Of a DNA stretch of 64,000 bases, positions 12,103 through 23,426 are shown one piece after another. Positions within the stretch are counted from its first letter, which is position 1. Every line of letters starts with the position of its first letter. Source of the DNA: Sparassis latifolia (lineage: Eukaryota > Basidiomycota > Agaricomycetes > Polyporales > Sparassidaceae); the NCBI GenBank assembly GCA_018466975.1, contig CM031560.1:186001-250000 (forward strand). The letters are read 5' to 3'. The notes beneath the pieces were generated by a model, which saw only the letters and a list, made by a program, of their open reading frames with translations, made no database searches and was not told where the DNA came from. A program made the position numbers and the translations under genes.

Positions 12103-12925
12103 AGGCCACTGCAATTGCCAGCGGCAGCAGCCGGTGAGAGAGGCAACGGCGGTCGATGTGACGCTGCGTGTGTTGAGCAGTCCTAGATGCTCCGGTTCGT
12201 TCTCTAACGATGCTCTGTAACGTATTCGCTGGTCCGACTGTCGTTCTCATCAATCAGCTGTATGATCCTGTCAGAATTCTATCCTGCGGCACTGTTGTAA
12301 GTTCGAGACCCTTCCTTCTGGTATGACAATCATTGGCAAGGTTCTTCAAAAAGAGTCCAGTGCTCGTTTTAGCCAAATAAACAAGAGTTGGAGGTTAGCA
12401 CTGAATTTCACCATTAGTAGAGTGACCTCCAACTCTCTCCTAAGTTCGTAAGTTTGCCCTGGCTGCTAAGGCCTTCTAGCAGAACGTTGTAAGTGCTGAT
12501 GGCCTATCCTATTTGTGCTTCCGATTATCGAACATCCTCGCATTGAGGAACCTGAGCAGCCTGCAACATTCATACATTCACTCAGAGTGAATCATAATTT
12601 TGCTCGTCGTATGTAGTGGTCGACAGAAGGATGCCGATCGAGAGCTTTTCTCTTTCAGGATGCCACTGATAATTTGGCTCGTTTCCGATTCTTCTCATAT
12701 GGACGGCAAGCCTGACATCACTTCTGCGTTGTTTGATCACTAAAGGAAAGCCCTACCTGCATAACACGGGCAAAATTTGTATATCAGCAGCATGAATGCC
12801 GCAATGATGAGCACCACAACTCCGATAGACATGCCAGGACTGCTTCAGCTGAATCTTACATATTGTGGTTCACCATCAGCTACAGTGCTGGTGCATGCTG
12901 CTCGTCTGATTATCGGTTATAGTGG
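12103..12925. other. gap with one small hairpin
   Basis: No gene recognised. It contains the perfect 12-bp stem hairpin at 12384-12436 and otherwise AT-neutral sequence with short frames. Confidence 0.4.
12384..12436. repeat. hairpin, 12-bp perfect stem with 29-nt loop
   Basis: AGAGTTGGAGGT at 12384-12395 is the exact reverse complement of ACCTCCAACTCT at 12425-12436. It lies about 280 bp beyond the DUF6698 stop. It could be a structured RNA end or a relic of a tiny inverted repeat. No U-run or flanking duplication helps to choose. Confidence 0.5.
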
Positions 12926-13606
12926 TTGATACAATGCCGTGACATCCGAGTACAGTGGCCATATCTTGCAAGAGTTCCGCACTGCGGTAGTGCCGATGAA
13001 ATCTACCAAGCATACTGTCCTATATATTGCTTTGTCCAGCGATCTGCAATAATTACAGATTCGACGGACCTTATACCTAGGATAATCACTAATATATCGT
13101 TGACATACCGTACTCGAATCTCTGATGAAGCCCCCACGGAAGATGGATCTACGCTCTCGGCCCACCACAACGAGTCTACAGCATCAGCCGCGGACTCTTC
13201 CATTCAGGCGGAGTCTGATAGCGAAATTGCCGACTTGGGAGAACCTTCTTTCGTCGATGTGCCTGCGGAAGAAGTCCACATCCAGTCCTTGGAAATGGAT
13301 GCGGGCGCCATATACCCTCAGCTCGCCACCAATTCAGATCGCGGAGACGTTTCGGCTTTGCCCTACCACTCTTCGCCAACCGACTCTACGCTCTACAAGG
13401 TTCTCAGTCGTGTCCACGACGACCTGAACGCGAGGGGACAGGGCCATCCTCTCCTCCCTGCGGCTGCCGAATTTGCTCGTGCGCCTCATCGCATCGACCT
13501 CGAGACTCTCCTCAGACAGTACGAACACAAAGGCGATGAATCAACTTCATTGTCGGGAGATCTGCAAATGAAAACGATCGAAGAATGCATCTCTGTACGC
13601 GGATGA
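12926..13606 (+). CDS. hypothetical acidic, Ser-rich protein
   Basis: Open frame of 226 codons. The C-terminal two thirds (from about 13110, after SLTYRTRISDEAPTED) look coding: Ser/Asp/Glu-rich disordered sequence, then a helical block (TLYKVLSRVHDDLNARG) and IDLETLLRQYEHKGD. The first 60 residues are Cys/Tyr/Ile-rich and of different character, so the true start may be an exon boundary near 13100. No known domain. It may be a transcription-related or scaffold protein, but nothing shows this. Confidence 0.4.
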   Translation: MIQCRDIRVQWPYLARVPHCGSADEIYQAYCPIYCFVQRSAIITDSTDLIPRIITNISLTYRTRISDEAPTEDGSTLSAHHNESTASAADSSIQAESDSEIADLGEPSFVDVPAEEVHIQSLEMDAGAIYPQLATNSDRGDVSALPYHSSPTDSTLYKVLSRVHDDLNARGQGHPLLPAAAEFARAPHRIDLETLLRQYEHKGDESTSLSGDLQMKTIEECISVRG

Positions 13607-14816
13607 GTCGTTTCCTCACTCGATTTCATAGTTGCTTCAGCATTTTCCATAACTATGAGGCCGCATTTTGTTATGCATGTCCGCACGGTACCGACTCATT
13701 TTATCTTCACATCTCATTTGTTTCCGCGCAGTCCTTCTGCCTTTGATGTTGAGCACTGGGCATATTTATCTGGGACAACCTCATCGCCAGGAGCGATAAG
13801 GTCATGGTTTTATACATTTCCTCGCCGTTGTGCATATGGCTCTGCATGTGTACCGTTTGTCTATTTTTGTCGTCATGATATAAGGTAGAGACCCTACTAC
13901 TGCCACCGGGACGAGCACATTAAAAGTATTACCTACTTCGCATTTTTCGAATAGACCCGAGTGAGCCATAGAAGAAATGCACACCAATGACGACAAAAAG
14001 ATACGTCCTAACACGAAGTAAGACAAGTACTGCCATACCGATAGCGAGAGCTCAAGCTTCAAGGTTCGATATGAGTAGCACCCCTGCTTGATGTTTTCAC
14101 TGTCTAAGCCCACTGACGTGAAAGATTCCGGAAAAAATATGATATACCCACCTTCGCCATGCGATTCACTAGCAATGCAGACAAGTATTTCAGGAGAAAG
14201 TTGACAGAGGTTTAATCAGAGAATCGACGAGAATATTCACCTCCATACTCCTGATCTGTGTTATACAAAGTGGAAGTGAAGTCACTTGTGCTGTGTTAGT
14301 ACATGCATGTAAGAGATGCAAAGGTGACCAAAAATGTTGAAGCTCCTTCATCTGCTTGCAGATTCATGCGATATCTGGAGACAAGCCGTTGGTTATTCAA
14401 GGCACAGCCTGGAATATATTCTGTTACGATAGGCATCTATTCGCGAAGATGCACAACCAAGCACACCCATAGCGACACGAGTAGACAGGTCTTCGGGGCG
14501 TCTGAACCGGGCAGGCGGCCCGGCGGCGTTCAGTACAGAGGTCCACGAAAGGAAATTTCATGAGTGCATGGCGAGTCTGTAATCGCAATCGTCACAGCTA
14601 GAACTGCGTCCATCTACCGCAAGCCTTTCGAAGATACAGGTGAAACTGCCAGCAGAAGACTCAGAGGTCCGTGCGCAGACGTTCACGTCATCTTCCAGAA
14701 TCGCCCGCTATCTAATCATCTCTGTCAGCTGTCCGGCAAAACATCTTCGTCCCACGCCAGCGTCGTGGATATAATACCCTCGGCCTCTAGAGCGAAAGTA
14801 TCTCCGATTCTTACCT
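13607..14816. other. gap upstream of the aldo-keto reductase gene
   Basis: Short unsupported frames only. An AT-rich GATATAATA stands about 50 bp before the reductase start codon and could act as its TATA element. Confidence 0.35.
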
Positions 14817-16414
14817 ATGGCTCCCGCCTATAAACTCCTCTCGACAGCCGACCCGGACGAGGCGCAGCCCGAGTTCACCAGCAAGCCCCGCCGCACCAAG
14901 AAACTTCTCTTTCACTTCGTTGCCGCCGCCGCGGTCATGTACGCAGTATTCTACGGGGTCAGACTCCTTGCGCGGAGCAGCAAGCGGTTCGGGTCTGGCT
15001 GCCGTACGGGTGCTGGCATGCGCAACCTCTCGTCGCTCCCGACGCACTACACTCTGCCCTCGGGAGACAAGATCCCTTCGGTCGCACTGGGTACTGTAAA
15101 TTAAGCTGTTTTGTGGGTGGTGATGATTGAGTATGCTCGTCGATAGGCGTTTGGCAGGCCGGTCAAGGCGAAGTCGGCGCTGCAGTCAAGGCCGCGTTGA
15201 GCGCGGGCTATAGGCACATTGACGGCGCATGGATCTACAGGGTGCGTGCCTCAACTGGGCTGCGTGGTGAGCGTTACTGACTGCGGTGCAGAACGAGGAA
15301 GAGGTCGGGCAGGCTATCAGGAAAGCGGCGTGCCCCGCGACGAGCTGTGGATCACTTCCAAGGTACGTGTGTTTGCACACACATTGTACGTGCTCAGGTT
15401 CTGACTTCCACGCTGCAGCTGTGGAACACTTTCCATGCCCCGGAGGACGTCGAGGCTTCACTGGATGAGAGCCTCCAGAAGCTCGACACTGAGTATCTCG
15501 ACCTCTACTTGATGCACTGGTACTTCACACGCCCGCATCTATCGGCCGCACTGCTGATCATGCATGCAGGCCGGTTGCTTTCAAGAAAGGCACGACCACC
15601 CTTGACCCGGAGCTCACTGCGAACCCTTACCCGACGTGGCAGAAGCTCGAGGAGCTGGTTGATAAGGGCAAGGTCCGGAACATTGGCATCAGCAAGTGTG
15701 TCTCAATTTTTTTAATCTTCTTCATGCATCACGCTAACCATTCTCGGGCAGCTTCAACATTCCAAGGTAAGCCAGAGCGCTGGTACACCGCTGCCCGAGA
15801 CTCAATGTGCATGGATAGGATCAAGAACTTGACGGCGAACGAGCTTAAGTACAAGCCGGCCGTGAACCAGGTCGAGCTGAACTACTTCAACCCACAGCCT
15901 GAGCTGCTCGAGGTGTGTTGTGCGCGCGTGCATCCTGAACCCGGCACTGACTTTGCCTGCAGTGGAGCAAGGAGAACGGACTGCTCCTCGAGGCGTACTC
16001 CCCGCTTGGTAGCAACAAGCAAGTGAAAGAGGCCTTGTCCCTGCCTGAGGTAACGGCCATCGCAAAACAGCTCGATATCACTCCCGCGCAGGTCATCATC
16101 TCTTGGCACGTCCAGAGGGGGGTGAGTGCGACTGTCTGATTTCATAGTTGTTGACTCTGAATATCCATGCGCAGACTATCGTACTTCCTAAGAGCGTCAC
16201 CCCTTCGCGCGTCGAGGAGAACTATCACAGTAAGTCGTATTGGACCGTAGCCTCGATTGTAAAGCTCAGTCGTTGGCTGTTAGTCTATGCCCTCCCTCAA
16301 AATCTGTTCGAGAAGCTCGAGGAGGCAGCGACTTCGCACCCTCCCCAGCGTGTCGTGAATCCTTCGAAGGGCTGGGGTCTCGACTTTGACGTCTTCGACG
16401 AATATCCTCAGTAG
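14817..16414 (+). CDS. aldo-keto reductase with N-terminal membrane anchor; one-base frameshift
   Basis: NAD(P)H-dependent aldo-keto reductase. Exon 1 (14817-15090) has a hydrophobic segment (FHFVAAAAVMYAVFYGV) then LPSGDKIPSVALG. Later exons give GVWQAGQGEVG, YRHIDGAWIYR (catalytic Asp and Tyr), WITSKLWNTFH (catalytic Lys), LDLYLMHW (catalytic His), GKVRNIGISNFNI, VNQVELNYFNPQ, EAYSPLGS and TIVLPKSVTPSRVEENY, ending FDVFDEYPQ. The full tetrad and cofactor motifs are present. About nine exons join cleanly except exon 3 (15292-15362). It begins and ends in phase 0 but is 71 nt, and the frame slips at the AAA run 15322-15324, where the family expects one more A. This is either a sequencing error or a recent null mutation. 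The N-terminal membrane segment is unusual for this mostly soluble family. Confidence 0.85.
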
Positions 16415-17151
16415 AACGATCGAGACGATTGGAAGGCTTGCGACTGTACTAGGACCGCACTTGTATGTACCCTCATCTCAATAGATATTGTTCCTGCGCA
16501 CCGGGTATGCAGGGTTTCACGGATTTAAGCATTTGAAGCTCTGACAGAAGTCACGTCCGCCCTAAGCGGTGCGTTTACCCTGCCCATACTGCATCGAACG
16601 TGACGGGGATGCGGAAACAATATTTCCTACGCACTTTCACCAGCATCATTTCTGTTACTAGGCATTCCATTCAAGACGTCACCCGGGGATGGAACGTTCG
16701 GCTGTCAGATGCAATGTGTTAGCTCACTTATTTAATATTGGACTCTCCAGTGGATGCAAAGTTCCCTGGACAGAGAGGTGATCTCATCCCCGATCACCGT
16801 GTCGAGAAAATCCTGGACAGGCGCGTACTCTCCAGCCTGCATATCTCGCAAACTCCGAACAGCGACCATAGGTATTTCTCAAGTCTGATCCAATAAGTAC
16901 TCTGTAATTCCGCCCCTCATGCCTCACGTCTAGACACATCTAATGGAACCACAGCTGGCAATTTCGCCACGCGATCGAATAGACTCTTGCGCATATCCTT
17001 GATTCTGCCACAACATGATTGAGCAATCCATTAGATCTAACCGGCGCATAGGACGACGCACTCAAAATCCTCAGATCTCGCATCAAGCCTTCATTGCAGC
17101 GAGAATGAGTTTAACCGACGCCGCGCTGAATTTCTCCGTAACTTTTTCGAC
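16415..17151. other. convergent gap, nothing recognised
   Basis: Between the reductase stop and the end of the minus-strand 145-aa gene. No domain, repeat or splice pattern was found. Confidence 0.4.
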
Positions 17152-17647
17152 CTATGAAGAGAAGACGCGACGGGCGGATTCAGACACGGTTATGGGTGCA
17201 ACAGGAAACGACGCAGAACGCACCGGGTCTTCAGCCACAGTCTGTTTCTTCCGCAAGCTGACCCATTGAGCGGTACCATTCAGTGAAGGAAGGGGATCTA
17301 ACGTTCCTTCCTTCGTGGCAGGGCTCACGGGATACCAGTAGGACTTGTCGGTAAAACTCGCTGGTAAGGTTTTAGACTGGTTGAAGGTGGCCAGATATGT
17401 GACCACGACGCTCGAAGATCCAGCGACGAGCACGACGCAGAGCCGTCTAACAGGTTTGCCAGCCTTAATGCTGTACACGAGGTGCGTCGTTGGTCAGATT
17501 TCAGCATCCTGCAGTGCAGAATACCTACTTTTTCGCTGTGCCCGACTTCGAGTTCGGGTCTGCCATGTCTGCTTTATCAATTATGATGTTGGCGTAGATG
17601 ATATCGCCAACGACCAGATCTTTGAGGGGGACTGAAGTCTTCGACAT
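17152..17647 (-). CDS. conserved hypothetical protein, 145 aa
   Basis: Two exons on the minus strand. Exon 1 is 17647-17529 (MSKTSVPLKDLVVGDIIYA...) and exon 2 is 17470-17152 (IKAGKPVRRLCVVLVAG, VVVTYLATFNQSK, YWYPVSPATKEGTLDPLP, TAQWVSLRKKQTV). The 58-nt intron has a GTAG donor and a TACAG acceptor and keeps the frame (119 plus 319 nt). The layout of a VGDIIYA strand, then GKPVRRLCVVL and VTYLATF strands, looks like a small beta-barrel, loosely similar to PemK-like folds, but I do not claim that function. It resembles conserved unknown proteins of agaricomycetes. It looks intact. Confidence 0.6.
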
Positions 17648-18103
17648 CTCGTGGAAGGTACAACGGCAGTAATTGGCTTAGAGAGTGAGTGTGGGGGATT
17701 TAACCGAGTAAGTGTCCCTTTGAATGTACTTGTAGGTCTGTGTCCTTCCATTCCTCATGCTCGCGCGGTTCAGCTGACGGCTGCCCGTGAACCCAAAGAT
17801 GTCGGAAGGAAATTCTAGCTACATATCTCTGAGCACCGGACGTATGAACCCCCGAAAGACAGAGAAGGCGCTCACAATCGATGGAAAACGTGAGAGAGAT
17901 CTACCTGTACTAGTAGGGCGCTGGATGGGCAGAGTTTGACATCAACTTCGAGGGCACAGGTATAGAGACTCTGAACACTTTTGGAGCGACACGACACGAG
18001 ACAGCAGTAACCTAGAAGGCAATAAAGTTGCAAGAGCACATCAGCACTTTCTTCGGTAAGTATACACCAACCACCATACAACCACCGTCATCAATGTACG
18101 TCT
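17648..18103. other. short gap, nothing recognised
   Basis: It separates the start of the 145-aa gene from the stop of the CK1-like kinase, both on the minus strand. No TATA-like element stands out. Confidence 0.35.
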
Positions 18104-20201
18104 CTAGCCAGCGATAATCTCGCTAATGCGTTCAATCTGCGCATCTAACAGGTCCGACTCGCCCGGCGGTAGGGTTAAAGACAGATCGCGTTCTTCCTGA
18201 ATCTCCCAGTCTGCGATGTCCCATCCGAAATAGCTGTCAGACAGCTCCTCCGCTCCTTCCTCAGCTCGGGTAGCTTCTACTGTGCCAGTCCATGGCCACC
18301 CGTCGTCCCACGCCCTTCGTTTGCTGATCTTGAGGAGCTCATCGAACCAGCCTCGATGGCTAGTCCAATCGACGCGCGAGCCGTCTGTCGTACGTTCAAT
18401 TGTATCCGGCCGTATGGGTGTAATGCGAGCGAAGACTGTAGACTCGGATCGTTTCCTCATGCTTTCGAGCGCGTTTGCGTCCTCCTGGTTTGGCAGTTTC
18501 CAGTCTCCTACAGCTAGCTTCTCGGACAAGATTTGAACGTCATCTGCGTGGATCTTAAAATATGCAGGAATCGGCTAGGAGACATGACTTTCATCAGCCT
18601 TGTCTCCTGATCTGAAAGACAGCAAAAGCAAGGATTGAACGTGTATACCTACTTGATCGTCAACCGGAGCGAATTTGTTCAATCCAGAAAAGGTATAGCA
18701 GTAAGTATCCTGAAGAATCCAAGGCGGACGTGTGCAGATGATGTTCGAGGCATCAACATCCCGTCGTTCGAGTCCATGACCTATGCGCACTGATAGAATC
18801 GGGTCCGGCGGCTGACCGCGTTTAAGAGCGGCCACTACCGCTTCATGTCGACCATGCTCCGGGTTGAAGATACATTGAACTACGACGGCAGGCCGTGGAG
18901 GTGACTGCCATTCGTCCTTTGCGAAGGAAGGGTCGTGCCAATGACTAGTATCTTTCAGACGTAGGTCACCTTCAATCGTAGGACTAGCCAGAACTTGCAC
19001 ATAAACAAGCTGGCCGGCGGTAAGGACTGGACTTGGATCAGGTGTCTCTCGAGCAGGCAGTGAACCACTGTCGGTGTGAGCTACGGATAGACGTCAACAC
19101 GGACACGAGACATTCATTCAATGAAGTAAAACTGACAGGGTAATGCCGAGGACCAGTCAAATACCCCATCGTCAGCGAAGCCAGAGCGCTGATACAAGTC
19201 CTTGAACATGCGTTGAAAACGAGAGTAATCAGGCTTTTCATTGAAATCTAACGAACGAGCGTGGTCGAGAAGCTGACCGAATTCAGCGGGATATCCTTCA
19301 GCGAGCCTCGAGCCTGGCCACGCCTTCTTCTGTTCGCGGACATGTGCCATAGTGCCAAAAACGGTCCCGCGGTGGTCATCTTTGCGCCATGGGAGATCGC
19401 CTCTAATCAAGAAGAGAAGGGTATACGCCAACGATTCAATATCATCACGGCGGGAAAGGTCTGGTGGAACGCGCATGCTCAGAAATGGTAGAGAAGGCAA
19501 AGGCGATTACCCACCTAAACCATAGTGTGCATTGAGACTTGCCCAGTTCAGCGTTCCCATGATGTGCTTTCGCTCGATGATCGGATCGTGACGGGCAGGT
19601 GTTCCCGTTGGATAGTAGCGGGCAATTCCAAAATCAATCAGGTATATACGAGAAGGATTTTGAAGGGAAAGCAGCATGTTCTCAGGCTTGATATCGCGAT
19701 GAATTATTCCACGTGAATGGATGTGTTCCAAAACAGAGAGCTGAAAGACCGTGGTCAGAATATAAAAGATGCGTAGAGAAAGAGAACACTCACCATCTGA
19801 TCAGCTAGTAGTAGAACAGTGTTGAGCGCGGCACCCCGAGGATGGGGAGACAATTCTTTGACGTCGGAGCCAAGCAGCTCCATCGCAAAGTATTCGAAAT
19901 GTTCAAATCGACCGTACGCATGAACAGCTGGAATCATTGGATGACCTTGTAGAAGCTGGAGTATACGGCTTTCGTGCTGAAGAATTGTCCGCTTGACTCG
20001 TAAGGAAACGCGGGACTTCTTCAATGCCACGGCTCCGCGCGTGCTTTCCCTCGTCTCAACAGCACGATATACCTTGCCCTGTGAGGAGATCAGCTGGGTT
20101 TTAATTGGCACAATGCGCAATTAACTGACATAGGCACCGTGCCCAAGAACCGTGCCTAACTTGAAGACCAAGGGTGCTTGCGTCGACTGCAAAGATGACA
20201 T
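18104..20201 (-). CDS. CK1-like protein kinase with long C-terminal extension
   Basis: Ser/Thr kinase of the casein kinase 1 group. The start Met is at 20201 (MSSLQSTQAPLVFKLG). A first intron splits the glycine loop, so LGHGAYG joins KVYRAVETRE. Next come VALKKSRVS (ATP-binding Lys), HSRGIIHRDIKPENMLL (catalytic loop), YLIDFGIARYY (DFG), MGTLNWASLNAHYGLG (the CK1-type activation loop) and RRDDIESLAYTLLFLIRGDLPW, the CK1 signature in subdomain IX. After the kinase core come roughly 250 more residues (18104-19050) without a domain I know, ending ERISEIIAG. About six short introns. Catalytic residues are intact, so it should be active. The HRDIKPEN loop differs from the usual CK1 HRDIKPDN. Substrates and location cannot be read. 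Confidence 0.8.
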
Positions 20202-21690
20202 ACTGATGTCTAGATGAATAGGTCGTTCAAGTTAGGAATATGGTACAAAATGAGATCGATCACGTCTTGATCCTGCTACGACTTAAGTTACGCTGGCGCG
20301 TTGTTGTGGTTTGTTGAAAACTGAAGCTCTTGCCACACAAGCGCAAACAACGTCTGGGTCTTCATAATCAGGTTCAAGTCGAACTGCGACATAAGTACGT
20401 AAAGGAAGGGTTTTACACGATTCTTTTGGAGTACACGTAGATATGAGAAATACTCATACATATGCCTGCGCTGCTTCAAAGAAAAAGAGATATGTGAGTT
20501 TAACAGTTCAGTTAGCGGTGCCATCATGTCGCACCATGAGTACGGATTACGGATCTATAGAAGTTCCAAATGAAAGTCGCATTGTTTGAATTGAGATGAG
20601 AAACCTACAATAGTCGTATTAGCGTGGCGATAAGCACTTCACGAGGTCTGGCGCTGAGGTGCGGTCTTCATCGACCGATGAGACAACTGTTACAGAGAAT
20701 CGTTAGTTCATGGTGCGATTCCGGACAATGAGGGAAGCTTACAGTATATCTCCAAAGAATGATGAAATGTTTCGCATGACAAAGAAACGGCGAAGTGGTG
20801 GTCGATAACGACGGTCCCGGTAGCGCAGTTTTCAATCGATTGTCAGCGATCTGGGGAGTGATCTTCCGGCAAGGGTACGTTGGGTGCACCCTCCACATCG
20901 GAAAGACATTAACGTGAGTTGGGAAGACCGTGACGTGCGTAGCGACCGGCATCCGTACGAACTGTATTCGTGGGCCACACAGAGATGACCGGGCGATGTG
21001 GGAGACATGTGACATGTGACACGAGTGAAGACCGGAGAGACAAAGAGATAGAATCCAGATTAAGTCAAGACAGAAAATAGAGTGAAGCAGCAGTAGAGGG
21101 AGAGACGTAATAGATGGAGATACTAAGGGTGAGGCAGAGATGCAGAGAAGTAGACAGAGAGAAACGGAGAAACGGACAGAGACCCAGAAACAGAGAAGGC
21201 GATTAAAAAAAGAGACAGAGGGAGAGGTAAAGGGAGACAGGGTAACATAGAGACGGCGAGTGGCTCGATTGGGTCGATGTACGTCACATTCTCACCTCTA
21301 TGCTGATGACGGCGGAAGACCAGTAGATTTCCAGAATGTCACCTCCGCTCTTTTGCGAAACGTCAGTATAAGACTCGCCATCGCCAACAAGGGAGGACAT
21401 CGTCGTAGTACGGCACTCCCATCGGCAATGGGGAGCTCAGAATATCTGACACGGCCTCCTCGTCCACTATGACGAGTCCAGTATCGAAGACAACAAATGC
21501 ATTGAGAGAGGGCAGCGGGGGTGAGGGCCTCGTCTTCGGCCGCGTCCAGGAACGCCGAGGACTGGTATTCGTGGGTAGCATAAAACTCAGCGTGAGCTTG
21601 GGAAGGAACATGAGAACTATGCATGAACGTGTCCTCGTCCATTATCAGGGGAATGATCGAGGAAGATACTCATCGACAATGCTTGGAACA
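20202..21690. other. gap with purine-rich tract; no gene
   Basis: No supported gene. From about 21020 the plus strand becomes strongly purine-rich (listed separately). A 115-codon minus-strand frame at 21015-20668 has no recognisable features. Confidence 0.4.
21020..21250 (+). repeat. purine-rich low-complexity tract
   Basis: About 230 bp dominated by A and G on the plus strand, with many irregular GAGACAGAGA-type repeats. Not a perfect tandem array. Such tracts may be simple-sequence decay or a nucleosome-poor region. Confidence 0.7.
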
Positions 21691-22640
21691 TGTGTCAAAG
21701 GCTCAGAATGAGCTCGCAGCGCCATGGTACACTCCATATCGTACGGTTCTGCGAGAGTTGCTTCGAGCTCGTCATAATCAATCATGAGTTCTGGTCGAGA
21801 TCTTCAATTACCACTGCTGCTACGTCGGGACCGTCGTCGAAAGTCTGAATGTCCTTGAGCATCATCGGGGCTGGGGCCGATGAAGTGGTCAAGACAGTGT
21901 TGACATCCATAGCCGCTGCGCGGCGACGCGCATCGAGCTGGTCGTATACCATGTCGACAAATTGCCTCTTCCGAGTAAGCCTATATTGATGCGAGAGTCA
22001 GTAATACTGTACGCTGACAATCTCATTGTTAACACTCATGAAGTCCGTCTTGGCGTCATAGTACATCTCGTTCTCCTCGGCAATGATCTGAGTGAACTTC
22101 TTCGATACTCAACGGCGGATAATCGACCACCGACTGAGAAGGCTTCTCAGTAGCTTTGTGGAAGTCTCCATCCGCGAGCAAAGATATGAATGATTGCTGT
22201 CGTAGGGGTTCAGGTAGCCGTGTAGGTACGTCGCACGCGGACGGCCGAAGGTGACAGTGTGGGCATCTCAGCGATATCGGTGGAGCGGGAGAACTGCTCT
22301 TGGACCTCGTCAGATGTTTGGCGAGAGGAGGAATGATTTTGTCGTGCCGATGCTCGTCCCCTTAGCACGTCTCTCCTTTACGGAAAGAGGAGCCCGCTGT
22401 AGGAATGCGTGAGCACCGGCCAGAAACGATATGAGAGGAACTAACCTCTCATAATGCCCGACACCAGATCGTCGACAGAAAAAATTCCCATCTGCGACGT
22501 ATGACACTGTTGGTGTTCCTTGGTGAACCTCTTGGACGTCGGGTTGACGTCAGCGTCGAGGTTGGGGAAGACGACGGGAACATGGCGGCGCTTTCCGAGG
22601 CTATGATTAAGTGCTTTGGCACATAGTGCCCAAAATATTG
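21691..22640 (-). pseudogene. degenerate unidentified gene
   Basis: Several coding-like minus-strand islands lie in order but in changing frames: KRRHVPVVFPNLDADVNPT and GIFSVDDLVSGIMRG (about 22600-22450), TSDEVQEQFSRSTDIAEMP (about 22310), KKFTQIIAEENEMYYDAKT (about 22100), and after an intron-like gap RKRQFVDMVYDQLDARRRA and FDDGPDVAAVVIEDLDQN (about 21970-21800). In-frame stops occur between islands, only some of which could be introns. I do not recognise the family. It could be a rapidly evolving gene whose exons I have joined wrongly. Confidence 0.3.
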
Positions 22641-23426
22641 TCGATAGCTTCTTTTAGTTTGAATTCGCAAGTTCCATACCAGCACGCACCTCAGATTGGC
22701 ACGGCTGAGCGTGCAAACACTATGATCTAGGCGCCTATCCGGTTTAAATGTTGCAGGAGCCCAGGAAACGCTGGCCTCAGCTTCGTCCGCACGCACTACC
22801 GTTGACATATATATGAGCAACGAGTTGAAGCGCGTGATGGCGAGGAGGGACGACGCACACGACAGTCCGAAGTCTCCAACTTATTTAAACACTATCCACA
22901 TGATTCAGAGTTGGCACAACTGAACCGGATGAGTCCACTTACTAAAACAATTGAATGAGAGCAGCTAGGAAGATCAGCGCTAGAGTCGCACCAGAGCAAC
23001 TAATAGAGAGCTGTTCGACCTTCAAGATCGCTTGCATCGAGCGACGCGCATGAGAACCCCAGCTCAATGGAGGGAGAAACAAATGACATCGACGAGATAT
23101 TCCAGTCAGCTCGCCTATAGTTCGTAGGTGGATTCGAATCTCTCGTATCCAGCCTGAGCGTAGCAACCTTCGCGACTTCCTATCATACCGAACAGAGGGT
23201 GATGGAGACGTCGTTCCTACTGCACGAATGGACTTCCCTTCGACGTTTTAAGCTGCCAGGCATGCGGTAACTGGTGCAAGTTTGCCATTGGTTAGATTAG
23301 AATAAAAGTGTGATCAGAAACTCACTAAGAATGGGACTAACGCCATTTCAACCTCCGCTGACAGTCGCAACTCCAATTGTAATTGCGACTTCAAACCTTT
23401 CTGTTCTGTCTTCCCCTTCGTCTGCA
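22641..23426. other. gap upstream of ssr4
   Basis: No coding signal recognised. Presumably holds the ssr4 promoter; no TATA box is obvious. Confidence 0.35.

Noticed and set aside
21020..21250. telomere- or satellite-like array
   Set aside because: Irregular purine words without a fixed unit, so only low complexity.
23110..23140. GATTCGAATC resembling a tRNA B box
   Set aside because: No matching stems or A box at the right distance.
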